Assembly (NCBI GenBank): GCA_050249955.1
Contig: JBFWPN010000007.1
Coordinates: 248,001-312,000, forward strand
Direction: 5' to 3'
Length of the DNA stretch: 64,000 nt
Source: CAVVIG01 sp050249955
GTDB lineage: Bacteria; Acidobacteriota; Vicinamibacteria; Vicinamibacterales; CAVVIG01
The notes beneath the pieces were generated by a model. It saw only the letters and a list, made by a program, of their open reading frames with translations. It searched no databases and had not been told where the DNA came from. Shown here one piece after another: positions 15,807 to 23,315 of the stretch; position 1 is the stretch's first letter; every line of letters starts with the position of its first letter. The position numbers were made by a program, and so were the translations under genes.

Positions 15807-16200
15807 AGGTCACCTGCAGGTCGATGTCCTGACGCAGCGTATGCCAGACCGAGCAGTACTTGTCACGCGACAGCGTGATGGCCCTGGCGACCGCCTCCTG
15901 CGGCACGTCCCCTTCAATCGCGAAGTGCAGGCTGACGGCGACGAACCGGTGCGGCTGCGCGGTGTCGCGCTGTGCCACGAGGCGGGAGCGGAGCGAGCGG
16001 AAGGCGTGGCGCCCACGCCCGAGGATGTGGGCAAGGTCGACCGACATGCACCCGGCCAGCGCCACGCCGAGCAGTTCGACGGGGGAGGTGCCGGAGGCTC
16101 CGCCGCTGTCGACGGCGATCGTGGATTGGGAGGTGGTGGCGACGAAGGCGAGGTCGCCGGTCCAGGTCAGGTCGATGACGGTGGGCGGCTTGGGTGCCAC
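15790..16200 (-). CDS. OsmC/Ohr family peroxiredoxin-like protein
   Basis: 136 residues. OsmC proteins reduce organic hydroperoxides through two cysteines. Both are present: Cys51 in LAGCMSVDL and Cys116 in DKYCSVWHTL. The spacing and the late SVWHTL segment place it in the OsmC rather than Ohr branch. A GTG start at 16200 gives MAPKPPTVIDLTW. A TAGAAT hexamer lies exactly six bases before the GTG. It sits downstream of the iron permease gene and may be read from its own promoter. Confidence 0.88.
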   Translation of the reverse strand: MAPKPPTVIDLTWTGDLAFVATTSQSTIAVDSGGASGTSPVELLGVALAGCMSVDLAHILGRGRHAFRSLRSRLVAQRDTAQPHRFVAVSLHFAIEGDVPQEAVARAITLSRDKYCSVWHTLRQDIDLQVTFDVTP

Positions 16201-16231
16201 GCCTCGATTCTACAGGTGAACCGAGGCGTGG
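16197..16231 (-). other. Ten-pair hairpin covering the osmC start codon
   Basis: CCACGCCTCG (16197-16206) pairs perfectly with CGAGGCGTGG (16222-16231) around a 15-nt loop. On a transcript coming from the iron permease gene the osmC GTG would be locked in the 3' arm. On a leaderless transcript from the adjacent -10 box the hairpin cannot form. There is no T-run to make it a terminator. Confidence 0.45.
16207..16212 (-). promoter_or_regulatory. -10 box for leaderless osmC mRNA
   Basis: TAGAAT on the minus strand is separated by six bases from the GTG, so transcription would start at the first base of the codon. It falls in the loop of the hairpin described above. Confidence 0.45.
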
Positions 16232-16249
16232 ACGAGGCGCGCAACGAGG

Positions 16250-17053
16250 CTAGCGGGCCGGCGAGCCCTGGGGCACGGCCTGATCGACACGCTCAGGCAT
16301 GCGCGGCACGGTGATCGAGCGGGTGAAGAACGCCGACTTGAACGTCACCCAGCCGAGCGGCAGGATGACCAGCAGGTAGGTCAGCAGGTGACCGAACGCA
16401 CTGTCGGGGCCCCAGTTCTCGGTGTTCTCGTGCAGCCACTCGCTGTAGGGCAGCATCGCCTGCTCCGAGAGCTCGTGCACGCCGTAGATGACCAACTGGA
16501 TGACGAAGACGAACAGGAAGATGGCAGTCGTCTGGAAGAAGAGCGCCAGGTTGATGCGATGTCCGAAGCGCGACCAGAGCCACGCGAACCCGGCAGCGCC
16601 GAGGAAGCCGGCCGCGGCCCCCGCCGCAAGGTTCAGGGTCTCGCGCAACTGCATGAGGAGCAGTGCGGTCTCCATGCCTTCGCGGCTGACCATCAGCACG
16701 GTGAACAACAGCACGCCGATGAAGGCGGTGGCACCACCACGCGCGGTGGACGACTGGAGACGCCCTTCGATGTCCCCCTTCATGCGTCGCCCTGCCCGCC
16801 ACATGTGCACGATCATCCAGGTCACCGACGCGGCGGCGATGAGCGCCAGCGGCCCCTCGAGCCACTCCTGGTTCGCAGCATTGAAGAGCAGGTAGCCCGC
16901 AGCGGCGCTCACCACGAGCGCGATGCCGATTCCCCAATGGACCGCCGCAGTGAGCGACGCGCGACCGGTCTTGCGCAGGTACGCGAGGCTGATCGCGACG
17001 ATGAGGAATGCCTCGAGACCTTCACGCAGAGTGATGACGAATGCCTGGACCAT
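16250..17053 (-). CDS. FTR1-family high-affinity iron permease
   Basis: 267 residues with seven predicted membrane helices. The two REGLE-type iron motifs are present as LREGLEAFL (residues 9-17) and SREGMETALL near residue 126. Such proteins carry ferric or ferrous iron across the inner membrane, often with an EfeO or oxidase partner, none of which is next to it here. The ATG at 17053 places REGLE at the usual distance from the N-terminus. A 13-bp palindrome resembling a Fur site lies 27 bp upstream. Confidence 0.88.
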   Translation of the reverse strand: MVQAFVITLREGLEAFLIVAISLAYLRKTGRASLTAAVHWGIGIALVVSAAAGYLLFNAANQEWLEGPLALIAAASVTWMIVHMWRAGRRMKGDIEGRLQSSTARGGATAFIGVLLFTVLMVSREGMETALLLMQLRETLNLAAGAAAGFLGAAGFAWLWSRFGHRINLALFFQTTAIFLFVFVIQLVIYGVHELSEQAMLPYSEWLHENTENWGPDSAFGHLLTYLLVILPLGWVTFKSAFFTRSITVPRMPERVDQAVPQGSPAR

Positions 17054-17079
17054 GACACTTACACCAGAGGGATGAAAAC

Positions 17080-17092
17080 GAGATTCAATCTC
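17080..17092. promoter_or_regulatory. Palindrome GAGATTCAATCTC, possible Fur-type operator
   Basis: A perfect 6-1-6 inverted repeat lies 27 bp upstream of the FTR1 start. With its flanks it fits the 7-1-7 layout of Fur boxes, matching about nine of fourteen arm positions of the classical consensus. Iron repression of an iron permease would make sense. Binding is inferred. Confidence 0.4.
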
Positions 17093-17263
17093 AAAATGTG
17101 CGAACAGTCTACCCACTCAAATACGACCGGTCAAGTCGGGAATGAAATGCGCCAGGATTTTCATCGCCCTGCCCGACCCGGAACGCGGGCGAATGGCTGT
17201 CCGTCCGGCTGACCTATCGATGGGGGGCGGGCGCGGGCACGCAGGCTAGAACAGCCGTTGCTG

Positions 17264-17269
17264 TAAGCT
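17264..17269 (+). promoter_or_regulatory. -10 box for leaderless VWA gene mRNA
   Basis: TAAGCT lies exactly six bases before the ATG at 17276, which has no Shine-Dalgarno sequence. No convincing -35 is visible. Confidence 0.35.
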
Positions 17270-17275
17270 GGGGTC

Positions 17276-18205
17276 ATGCCTGGATGTCAGCTGTCTACAT
17301 GGGGCAGGGTCATCGCTGCCACCGGCGCCGCGATGGTGGCCGTGACGGCCGTCGTCGCCGCCCAGCAGCCCACGTTCCGGTCGTCCACACAGATCGTGTC
17401 GCTGTTCGCCACGGTGACCGACGGGCAGAACCGCCTGGTGCCTGATCTCACGCAGGACGACTTCCAGGTCTACGACAACGACAAGCTGCAGCAGCTCGTC
17501 GTGTTCGAGAGCGAGAACCAGCCGATCACGGTGGTCGTCATGCTCGACACGAGCGCAAGCATGACCGGCTCGATCAAGCTGCTGAAGACCGCCGCCGAGG
17601 AATTCATCATCCGCCTGCTGCCCGAGGACAAGGCGGCGGTCGGCGCCTTCAACGACAAGATCGAGCTGTCGGCGCAGTTCTCCAACGACCGCGACCAGCT
17701 GATCACCGAGGTGCGCGACCTGGACTTCGGGAACGGCACGCGCCTCTACGACGGCATCGCGGAGGGGTTGAACCAGCTGCAGGGGGTGGAGGGGCGCAAG
17801 GTCGTCCTGGTGTTCACGGACGGTGACGACACATCGAGCAGGGTCGGACGCGGCAATGTCCTCGACCGCGCACGCGCCGAGGAAGTGATGATTTATGCGA
17901 TTGGGCTGCAGTCGGAGTACTTCGACGGCGTGCGCACGGTGAGGAGCCGGCCCGACTCAGGCCTGCGCCGGCTGGCGGACGAGACGGGCGGTGGCTATTT
18001 CGAACTGAAGCAGACGGCCGACCTCGGCCCCACCTTCACGCGCGTTGCGCAGGAACTGCACAGCCAGTACGCGCTGGGCTTCGAGGCCCAACAGATGGAC
18101 GGCAAGGTGCACAAGCTGACCGTGAAGATGAAGCAGACGGGAATGACCGCGCGGGCGCGCCGCAGCTACGTGGCCTCTGCGGCGCCGGCGCCCACGGGTC
18201 GATAG
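17276..18205 (+). CDS. Secreted VWFA-related protein with intact MIDAS
   Basis: 309 residues with an N-terminal signal-type hydrophobic segment ending near VVAAQQ. Residues about 40-80, LFATVTDGQNRLVPDLTQDDF, are the typical lead-in of acidobacterial VWFA-related proteins. The metal site DTSASM begins at Asp91, with FTDGDDTSS near residue 180. VWA domains bind protein partners through Mg2+. The C-terminal QYALGFEAQQ segment is also shared by the other VWA genes of this window. The ligand and role are unknown. It is a single gene between the iron permease and frataxin. Confidence 0.85.
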   Translation: MPGCQLSTWGRVIAATGAAMVAVTAVVAAQQPTFRSSTQIVSLFATVTDGQNRLVPDLTQDDFQVYDNDKLQQLVVFESENQPITVVVMLDTSASMTGSIKLLKTAAEEFIIRLLPEDKAAVGAFNDKIELSAQFSNDRDQLITEVRDLDFGNGTRLYDGIAEGLNQLQGVEGRKVVLVFTDGDDTSSRVGRGNVLDRARAEEVMIYAIGLQSEYFDGVRTVRSRPDSGLRRLADETGGGYFELKQTADLGPTFTRVAQELHSQYALGFEAQQMDGKVHKLTVKMKQTGMTARARRSYVASAAPAPTGR

Positions 18206-18213
18206 GCGGGAGC

Positions 18214-18300
18214 CTAGACGAACGCGAGCGCCACGACGACGAGCGCGAGCGCCACGCCGACGACGAGTTCCGCGGACGAGGAAAACGACCATTCAGACAT
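18214..18300 (-). CDS. 28-residue single-span membrane protein
   Basis: A short frame encodes MSEWSFSSSAELVV followed by GVALALVVVALAFV. It is one hydrophobic span with a polar, serine-rich N-terminus. A strong GGAGG lies five bases before the ATG, a better site than many neighbours have. It runs convergent to the VWA gene and divergent from frataxin. It resembles the tiny membrane proteins often missed by gene finders; no function can be assigned. Confidence 0.5.
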   Translation of the reverse strand: MSEWSFSSSAELVVGVALALVVVALAFV

Positions 18301-18312
18301 GTGTGCCTCCTT

Positions 18313-18324
18313 TCACCTAGGTGA
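18313..18324. promoter_or_regulatory. 12-bp perfect palindrome TCACCTAGGTGA
   Basis: It lies between the divergent 28-residue membrane protein gene (start 13 bp away) and the frataxin gene (start 38 bp away). A symmetric site in a divergent control region suggests an operator for a dimeric regulator. The regulator is unknown. Confidence 0.4.
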
Positions 18325-18361
18325 GACGAGGCGCCCCAGGCCAAGGTTCACGAAAATCTCT

Positions 18362-18682
18362 ATGAGCACGCTGTCCGAGCAGGAATTCCGGGTCAAGAGC
18401 GACGAGGCGCTCGAAGCCGCCCGCCAGGCACTCTTGCCGCTCGCCGACGAGAACGAGTTCGAGGTCGAGTTCCAGAACGGTGTCCTCAACGTCCTGTTCG
18501 AGGAGCCACGCGACGCGAAATTCGTGGTATCCCCGCAGGCGCCGGTGCGCCAGGTGTGGGTCTCGGCGATGTCACGCAGCTTCAAGCTCGCGTGGGATCC
18601 GGCCCAGGAGGCGTTCGCCCTGAACGGCGAGGCTCTCCCGACCCTTCTCACGCGTCTGAGTCGGGAATTCCTCGTCAGCTGA
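18362..18682 (+). CDS. cyaY: Frataxin-like iron donor protein
   Basis: 106 residues, the CyaY length. The pattern fits frataxin: an acidic first helix (SEQEFRVKSDEALEAARQAL), then strands GVLNVLFEEP, KFVVSPQAPVRQVWVSA and FKLAWDP, and a final helix ETLPTLL-like ALPTLLTRLS. Frataxin helps supply iron or regulate sulfur transfer in Fe-S cluster assembly. No isc or suf genes are adjacent. The ATG at 18362 gives the normal start; no clear Shine-Dalgarno is seen. Its stop overlaps the convergent racemase gene by a few bases. Confidence 0.8.
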   Translation: MSTLSEQEFRVKSDEALEAARQALLPLADENEFEVEFQNGVLNVLFEEPRDAKFVVSPQAPVRQVWVSAMSRSFKLAWDPAQEAFALNGEALPTLLTRLSREFLVS

Positions 18683-19670
18683 GCTGGAATCCCGCGCGGA
18701 AGGGATCTGCGGCATCGGCCAGGAACAGGTGCTCGCCCGTGATGTGGGCCTCGCCGGTCACGTCGGGGAGAATCGCCTCGAGGCCGTGCACCACGGTGTG
18801 CCCCACGACCTGTCCCTCGAACGTCTGGCCTATCAGGCTCTCATGGACGAACGGCACCCGTTGGATCAGCAAGCCCATCGCGTCGAGCACGGCCATCATG
18901 GCCGCAGTTGCCGTGCCGGACGGGGAACGCTCTACGGCGCCGTGCACGCGAACCACGGCGCTGCGGAGCGCAGCCCCGTCTACACGCGGTGGCGCGGTGA
19001 AGACGACCCCCGCAAGCCCGCCGGGCATGCCGGCCACTGGATGCTCGATGGTGAGCGCCGACTCGACCGCAGCCGCCACCAGTACACCGGTCCCTCGCAG
19101 AGCACCCAGGTACGCGCCATCCACGGGCACCCCGGCCGACTCGGCATCAACGATGGCGTAGAACGCGCCACCGTACGCCACGTCGGCCCTGAGACGACGC
19201 CCGGGGATCGAGCACTCCACCCCAGGGTGCAGCACGAATGAGGGCACGCCGCTGACCCGAAACCGTGAGCCGCCGCTGAGGTCACCGAGGCCATATTCCA
19301 CACGCACGGGACCGGCCGCGGTGTCGAACACCAGCCGGTGAGGCTGGCGTGGCAGCACGAGACCGCGCGCAACGGCGACCGCCGACACGGCCATGAGGCC
19401 GTGCCCACTCAGCGACGGGAAGCCCCGGCCATCCATGAAGAGCACCCCGGCGTCGGCACCTGGCGTGACCGGCTCGGTCAGGACCGCACCGCCGAGGTCC
19501 GCATGGCCGCGTGGCTCCAGCATGATCGTCCGGCGAAGGGAGTCCAGCCGGGTGGCGGCCCACTGCCGCTTGTCCTGCATGGTGCGTCCGCGCGGCGCCG
19601 GACAGCCGCCCGTCACGACGCGTACGGCCGACCCGGCGACATGCGCGTCGATGGTCCGGAGTGTGTTCAC
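18675..19670 (-). CDS. Proline racemase family protein with both catalytic cysteines replaced by serine
   Basis: 331 residues with the two-domain proline racemase fold. Active enzymes carry Cys in a CGHG motif and in SPCGTGT. Here they read SLSGHG (Ser88) and ERSPSGTATA (Ser251). Known members use Cys/Cys for racemase or epimerase and Cys/Thr for trans-3-hydroxyproline dehydratase; Ser/Ser is unusual. It may be a dehydratase, an epimerase with a different mechanism, or inactive. The GTG start at 19670 gives MNTLRTIDAHVAG, a normal family start. TAGATT lies nine bases upstream. Confidence 0.82.
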   Translation of the reverse strand: MNTLRTIDAHVAGSAVRVVTGGCPAPRGRTMQDKRQWAATRLDSLRRTIMLEPRGHADLGGAVLTEPVTPGADAGVLFMDGRGFPSLSGHGLMAVSAVAVARGLVLPRQPHRLVFDTAAGPVRVEYGLGDLSGGSRFRVSGVPSFVLHPGVECSIPGRRLRADVAYGGAFYAIVDAESAGVPVDGAYLGALRGTGVLVAAAVESALTIEHPVAGMPGGLAGVVFTAPPRVDGAALRSAVVRVHGAVERSPSGTATAAMMAVLDAMGLLIQRVPFVHESLIGQTFEGQVVGHTVVHGLEAILPDVTGEAHITGEHLFLADAADPFRAGFQLS

Positions 19671-19733
19671 TAGAATAGGAATCTATCCGATCGGGCGGGT
19701 GCCTCCGCCTGCCGCTGTCGACCTGCGTGCTCC

Positions 19734-20642
19734 GTGAAGGCCTATTACTCCGACACGTTCGTGCTTCCGCTGCCAGAGGGTCATCGATTCCCGATGACCA
19801 AGTACCGCATGTTGCGGGAGGCACTGATCACGCATCAGGTCATCGAGGAGTCGGACCTTGCCGTGCCCGAGCCCGCGGACTGGGACGATCTGCGGCTCGT
19901 CCACGCCGAGGGGTACGTGCACGCAGTTGCCAGCGGGATGCTGTCCGCGGATGCCCAGCGGCGCATCGGCTTCCCATGGTCTCCCCAGATGGTCGAGCGG
20001 TCGCGCCGCTCCGTGGGGGCAACAATTGCCGCCGCGAGGACGGCCCTCTCCGGCACGAAGGTGGCGGCAAACCTGGCGGGCGGCACCCATCACGCGTTCA
20101 GCGACCACGGCTCGGGCTACTGCATCTTCAACGATGTCGCCGTCGCGGCCCGGGTCCTCATGCGGGACGGCCTGGTGGAACGTGCCACGGTGGTGGATCT
20201 CGACGTTCATCAGGGCGACGGTACGGCTGCGATCTTTCGCGACGATCCCGGCGTCTTTACCATGTCGCTGCACGGAGCCACCAACTTCCCCTTCCGCAAG
20301 GAGGTCAGCAGCCTCGACGTGACCTTCGCGGACGGCGCCGGAGACGACGAGTACCTGCCGGCGCTCGCCATGCACCTGCCCGACGTGCTGGACGCGACGA
20401 GCCCGGATATCGTGTTCTACCTGGCCGGGGCCGATCCGTACGAGGGAGACCGGCTGGGCAAGCTCGCCCTGACCATCGAAGGTTTGCGCGAGCGGGATCG
20501 GTTCGTGTTCAGCCAGTGCCGCGAACGGAGCATTCCGGTGGCGGTTGTCATGAGCGGCGGCTACTGCCCAGACATCGACGCCATCGTCACCATCCACGTG
20601 AACACCATCAAGGAAGCCGTCAGGAGCGAGAGATGCCGCTGA
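19734..20642 (+). CDS. Histone-deacetylase/AcuC family deacylase
   Basis: 302 residues. Zinc hydrolases of this fold remove acyl groups from lysine or polyamines. Active-site segments are AGGTHHAF (His119, His120), VVDLDVHQGDGT with Asp157 and His159 as zinc ligands, AGADPYEGDRLG near residue 221 with the third ligand, and MSGGYC near the end. Start is a GTG at 19734, giving the family N-terminus MKAYYSDTF. It overlaps the peroxiredoxin gene by 10 bp and is divergent from the racemase gene 63 bp away. Confidence 0.9.
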   Translation: MKAYYSDTFVLPLPEGHRFPMTKYRMLREALITHQVIEESDLAVPEPADWDDLRLVHAEGYVHAVASGMLSADAQRRIGFPWSPQMVERSRRSVGATIAAARTALSGTKVAANLAGGTHHAFSDHGSGYCIFNDVAVAARVLMRDGLVERATVVDLDVHQGDGTAAIFRDDPGVFTMSLHGATNFPFRKEVSSLDVTFADGAGDDEYLPALAMHLPDVLDATSPDIVFYLAGADPYEGDRLGKLALTIEGLRERDRFVFSQCRERSIPVAVVMSGGYCPDIDAIVTIHVNTIKEAVRSERCR

Positions 20643-21100
20643 TCGAGCCCGGAAAGAAAGCCCCCGCGTTCTCCCTCAAGGACCAGGAAGGCACCACCCA
20701 CAGGCTGAGCGACTACGCCGGGCGTCCGGTGGTCCTGTACTTCTACCCGAAGGACGACACGCCGGGGTGCACCGTGGAGGCCTGTGCCTTCCGCGACAAC
20801 CTGCCACGCTTCAAGCCCGGGAAGGCGGTCATCTTCGGCGTCAGCATCCTGGACGAGAAGAGCAAGGCAAAGTTCGCGGCCAAGTACGACCTGAACTTCC
20901 CGCTCCTCGCCGACGCCGATCACGAGGTGGCCGAGAAGTACGGCGCCTGGCAGGAACGGTCGATGTACGGACGGAAGTACATGGGGGTGGCCCGGATTAC
21001 CTACCTGATCGCGCCGGACGGCAAGGTGGCACACCGCTGGGACAAGGTGAAGCCGGAAGGACACGCCGAGGAGGTGCTGGCGGCGGTCGAAGCGCTCTAG
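20633..21100 (+). CDS. bcp: Thioredoxin-dependent peroxiredoxin of the Bcp type
   Basis: 155 residues. It reduces hydroperoxides with thioredoxin. The peroxidatic cysteine is Cys46 in KDDTPGCTVEAC and the likely resolving cysteine is Cys51, five residues on, as in alpha-type Bcp. The start overlaps the end of the deacylase gene, with AGGAG upstream, so the pair is translated together. Confidence 0.94.
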   Translation: MPLIEPGKKAPAFSLKDQEGTTHRLSDYAGRPVVLYFYPKDDTPGCTVEACAFRDNLPRFKPGKAVIFGVSILDEKSKAKFAAKYDLNFPLLADADHEVAEKYGAWQERSMYGRKYMGVARITYLIAPDGKVAHRWDKVKPEGHAEEVLAAVEAL

Positions 21101-21128
21101 CCGTAGAGACAGGCCGTGAACGATGAGT

Positions 21129-21146
21129 GCGGGCCTCCGGGCCCGC
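21129..21146. terminator. G+C-rich hairpin between convergent bcp and coxB
   Basis: GCGGGCC-tccg-GGCCCGC forms a seven-pair stem with a stable tetraloop, 28 bp past bcp and 15 bp before the coxB stop. It could serve both directions, but has no T-run, so termination is uncertain. Confidence 0.35.
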
Positions 21147-21161
21147 CGTTCGTGGCCGCGC

Positions 21162-21947
21162 TCAGGGCGTGGGACGCCGCAGGGCGCGCGCCTCTTCCGC
21201 CAGGTAGGCCTGGTACTCGGCCTCGGTCCTGACGTTCAGGAACCCGCGCATGCGGTAGTGGCCGAGTCCGCACAACTGGGAACAGGCGATCTCGTACTCG
21301 AAGTCCGGCTTCCCCAGGCGGCGCCGCATCTCCTCGGTGGTCACGGTCGGCGTGAACCACACCGGCGAGTCGGTGCCGGGGATGGCATCCTGCTTCACGC
21401 GCATCTCGTAGACCGCGAAGCTGTGAATGACGTCCTTGCTCGTCAGGTGGATGAGCACCGGCCGGTTCACGGGCAGCGTGAGCTGATTGATGGCCGTGAT
21501 ATCGTCCGCCGCCGCCGGGTCCGACCGGTCGAGGCCCAGCGGGTTCTCCGAGGCCACCAGGTTCACGTCCGTCCGCCCGAAGGCACCATCCGCGCCAGGG
21601 TAGTGCACGTTCCAGGCGAACTGCTCCGCCACGACACGCACGACGGTCGCCTCCTGGGGCGAGGGCAGGTTGTTGATCCGCTCGTTCCATTCGGGCAGCT
21701 CGTACGCGACGAGCAGCACAACCTCCGACAGCGCGATCGCGGCCACGACGTAGATCGACCACTGGCTCTTCATGCCCGCGTAATCCGCGGACGGGTTCGC
21801 TCCCCTGCGGAACCGGAACAGCACGTAGACGAAGTACCCGAGGAAGAACACGAAGAGGACGAGCATCCCCCAGTGCTCGAGTCCAAGCACGAAGTCGATA
21901 TCACCCGCGTGGGTCGACGCCTGCGCGGGCAGGCCGGGCAGGTTCAT
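21162..21947 (-). CDS. coxB: Cytochrome c oxidase subunit II
   Basis: 261 residues. Two N-terminal membrane helices are followed by a periplasmic cupredoxin domain. The CuA ligands are visible in IACSQLCGLGHYRM near residues 224-237, with an upstream ligand in VIHSFAV. It accepts electrons from cytochrome c. No C-terminal heme c motif is present. The ATG at 21947 has a GGGGGAG site and overlaps the 90-residue gene by ATGA. It is the last gene of the cox operon, whereas coxB is usually first. Confidence 0.94.
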   Translation of the reverse strand: MNLPGLPAQASTHAGDIDFVLGLEHWGMLVLFVFFLGYFVYVLFRFRRGANPSADYAGMKSQWSIYVVAAIALSEVVLLVAYELPEWNERINNLPSPQEATVVRVVAEQFAWNVHYPGADGAFGRTDVNLVASENPLGLDRSDPAAADDITAINQLTLPVNRPVLIHLTSKDVIHSFAVYEMRVKQDAIPGTDSPVWFTPTVTTEEMRRRLGKPDFEYEIACSQLCGLGHYRMRGFLNVRTEAEYQAYLAEEARALRRPTP

Positions 21948-22216
21948 CGCACGCTCCCCCCCGCCGACGGTGCCCGGTGGATGATCGGGTCCGTTGACGA
22001 CTGCTCGGCGAACCGGGCCGCACGCCGCGCCAGGGTCCCGAAGAAGGCGGCAAACGCGCCGAGCATGGCCAGCGTCACGACGAGCAGCGCGAGAATCCCC
22101 ATGTTGCTGCCCTGCAGCATGGCACCCTCGCCAGCGCCAAAGCAGACCGGGCACGCCAGCGCAACCCGTGGGATGGCCGACGTCGCCACGAACACCGCGC
22201 AGACCGTGCGCCTCAT
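21944..22216 (-). CDS. Small exported membrane protein of the cox operon (90 residues)
   Basis: The N-terminus looks like a signal peptide ending at VALAC, followed by PVCFGAGEG and one membrane helix (about residues 40-62), then a charged tail. The CPVC pair just after the probable cleavage site would face the periplasm and could bind metal or form a disulfide. It is linked by ATGA overlaps to both neighbours. I do not recognise a named family. Confidence 0.7.
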   Translation of the reverse strand: MRRTVCAVFVATSAIPRVALACPVCFGAGEGAMLQGSNMGILALLVVTLAMLGAFAAFFGTLARRAARFAEQSSTDPIIHRAPSAGGSVR

Positions 22217-22419
22217 CGGATCCCAGCCTCCCTGCAGCGGCGCAGGAACGCAATCTCGTAGCGGACCAGCGCGATGACTCCCAGACCCGACACCAGGGCC
22301 GCAGCCGCCATCAGCACCGACCCGCCCTCGCGGAAGCTGCCGACGGCCTGAAGGCCGCAGAAGAGCACGAGCAGTGCGGCTGCAACAACGAAGGCGACGT
22401 GGACGTTCTTGAGCGACAT
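22213..22419 (-). CDS. Small two-helix membrane protein of the cox operon (68 residues)
   Basis: Two hydrophobic segments (about residues 8-27 and 36-55) with a positively charged C-terminus (RRCREAGIR). It lies between subunit IV and the 90-residue gene, overlapping the latter by ATGA. It may be an accessory subunit or assembly factor; no family is recognised. Confidence 0.65.
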   Translation of the reverse strand: MSLKNVHVAFVVAAALLVLFCGLQAVGSFREGGSVLMAAAALVSGLGVIALVRYEIAFLRRCREAGIR

Positions 22420-22421
22420 GG

Positions 22422-22724
22422 CTAGAACTGCCTCCCGCGCTGCCCGATGTCCCACGCAGGCCAGACAAGCAGCCCTGCAATGAAGACGATGGTGACCAGG
22501 GCCAGCCACAGGACGAACCGGGCCTCGCGCCGCAGCCCCATGGTGAAGGTCAGCACCATGCCGCCGTTCATGGCCGCCAGGGTCATCACCGCCATGGCCG
22601 TGAGCGTGGTGCCGAGGCCCTCGGTCCGCGACACCAGCACCGCCAGGATGGTCAGCGCCACCTGGACGGCAGACACCACCGCGTAGGGGCGAACGTCAGG
22701 AGCACCAGTCGAACGTGAATCCAT
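22422..22724 (-). CDS. Cytochrome c oxidase subunit IV family protein
   Basis: 100 residues with three membrane helices. The segment NGGMVLTFTMGLRREARF fits the bacterial subunit IV/CtaF group, which sits next to subunit III in aa3/caa3 operons. It follows coxC by six bases. It is probably structural, with no cofactor ligands expected. Confidence 0.75.
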   Translation of the reverse strand: MDSRSTGAPDVRPYAVVSAVQVALTILAVLVSRTEGLGTTLTAMAVMTLAAMNGGMVLTFTMGLRREARFVLWLALVTIVFIAGLLVWPAWDIGQRGRQF

Positions 22725-22730
22725 GCGTCC

Positions 22731-23315
22731 TCAGAGCAAGTACAGCAGCGGAAACAGGAAGACCCAGATGAAGTCGACGAAGTGCCAGTAGAGGCCGGTC
22801 GACTCGATGCGGTTGGCGAACTGCTCCGGCCTCGACGCATGAAGCCGCGCGCCAGGCCCGAGGAAGTACAGCATCACCACCAGCCCCCCGGCGATGTGCA
22901 GGGCATGGACACCGGTGAGCGTGTAGTAGATCGCAAAGAACGTGTCGCGTCCGGGCAGTTCGCCCGCGGCGATGTGCTCGCGGTACTCCAGGAGCTTGAT
23001 GCCGAGGAAGATCATCCCGAGAAGGACGGTCAGGCCGAGGAACATCCGATGCTTCGACCAGTCGCGCACCTTCAACGACGTCCACGCCATCACCATCGTC
23101 ATCGACGACATGATGAGGATGGCGGTGTTCAGCGTGGCCATGCCCACCGGCAGCACGTGCCGCGGCCACTCCGCCGCCCCCGTGCGCAGCAGGACGTAGC
23201 TCGAGAACAGCCCCGCGAACAGCATCACCTCGGACGCCAGGAACAGCCAGATGCCCAGCCGGCCGTTGTAGAGGCCGGTATCGGGCCGTGCCTCGACGGC
23301 GTACGGAATCTCCAT
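22731..23315 (-). CDS. coxC: Cytochrome c oxidase subunit III
   Basis: 194 residues with five helices, the short bacterial form. Characteristic segments are GIWLFLASEVMLFAGLFSSY near residue 21 with the conserved Glu, TGVHALHIAGG near residue 134, and GLYWHFVDFIWVFLFPLLYL at the C-terminus. Its ATG overlaps the coxA stop as TGATG. Confidence 0.95.
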   Translation of the reverse strand: MEIPYAVEARPDTGLYNGRLGIWLFLASEVMLFAGLFSSYVLLRTGAAEWPRHVLPVGMATLNTAILIMSSMTMVMAWTSLKVRDWSKHRMFLGLTVLLGMIFLGIKLLEYREHIAAGELPGRDTFFAIYYTLTGVHALHIAGGLVVMLYFLGPGARLHASRPEQFANRIESTGLYWHFVDFIWVFLFPLLYLL

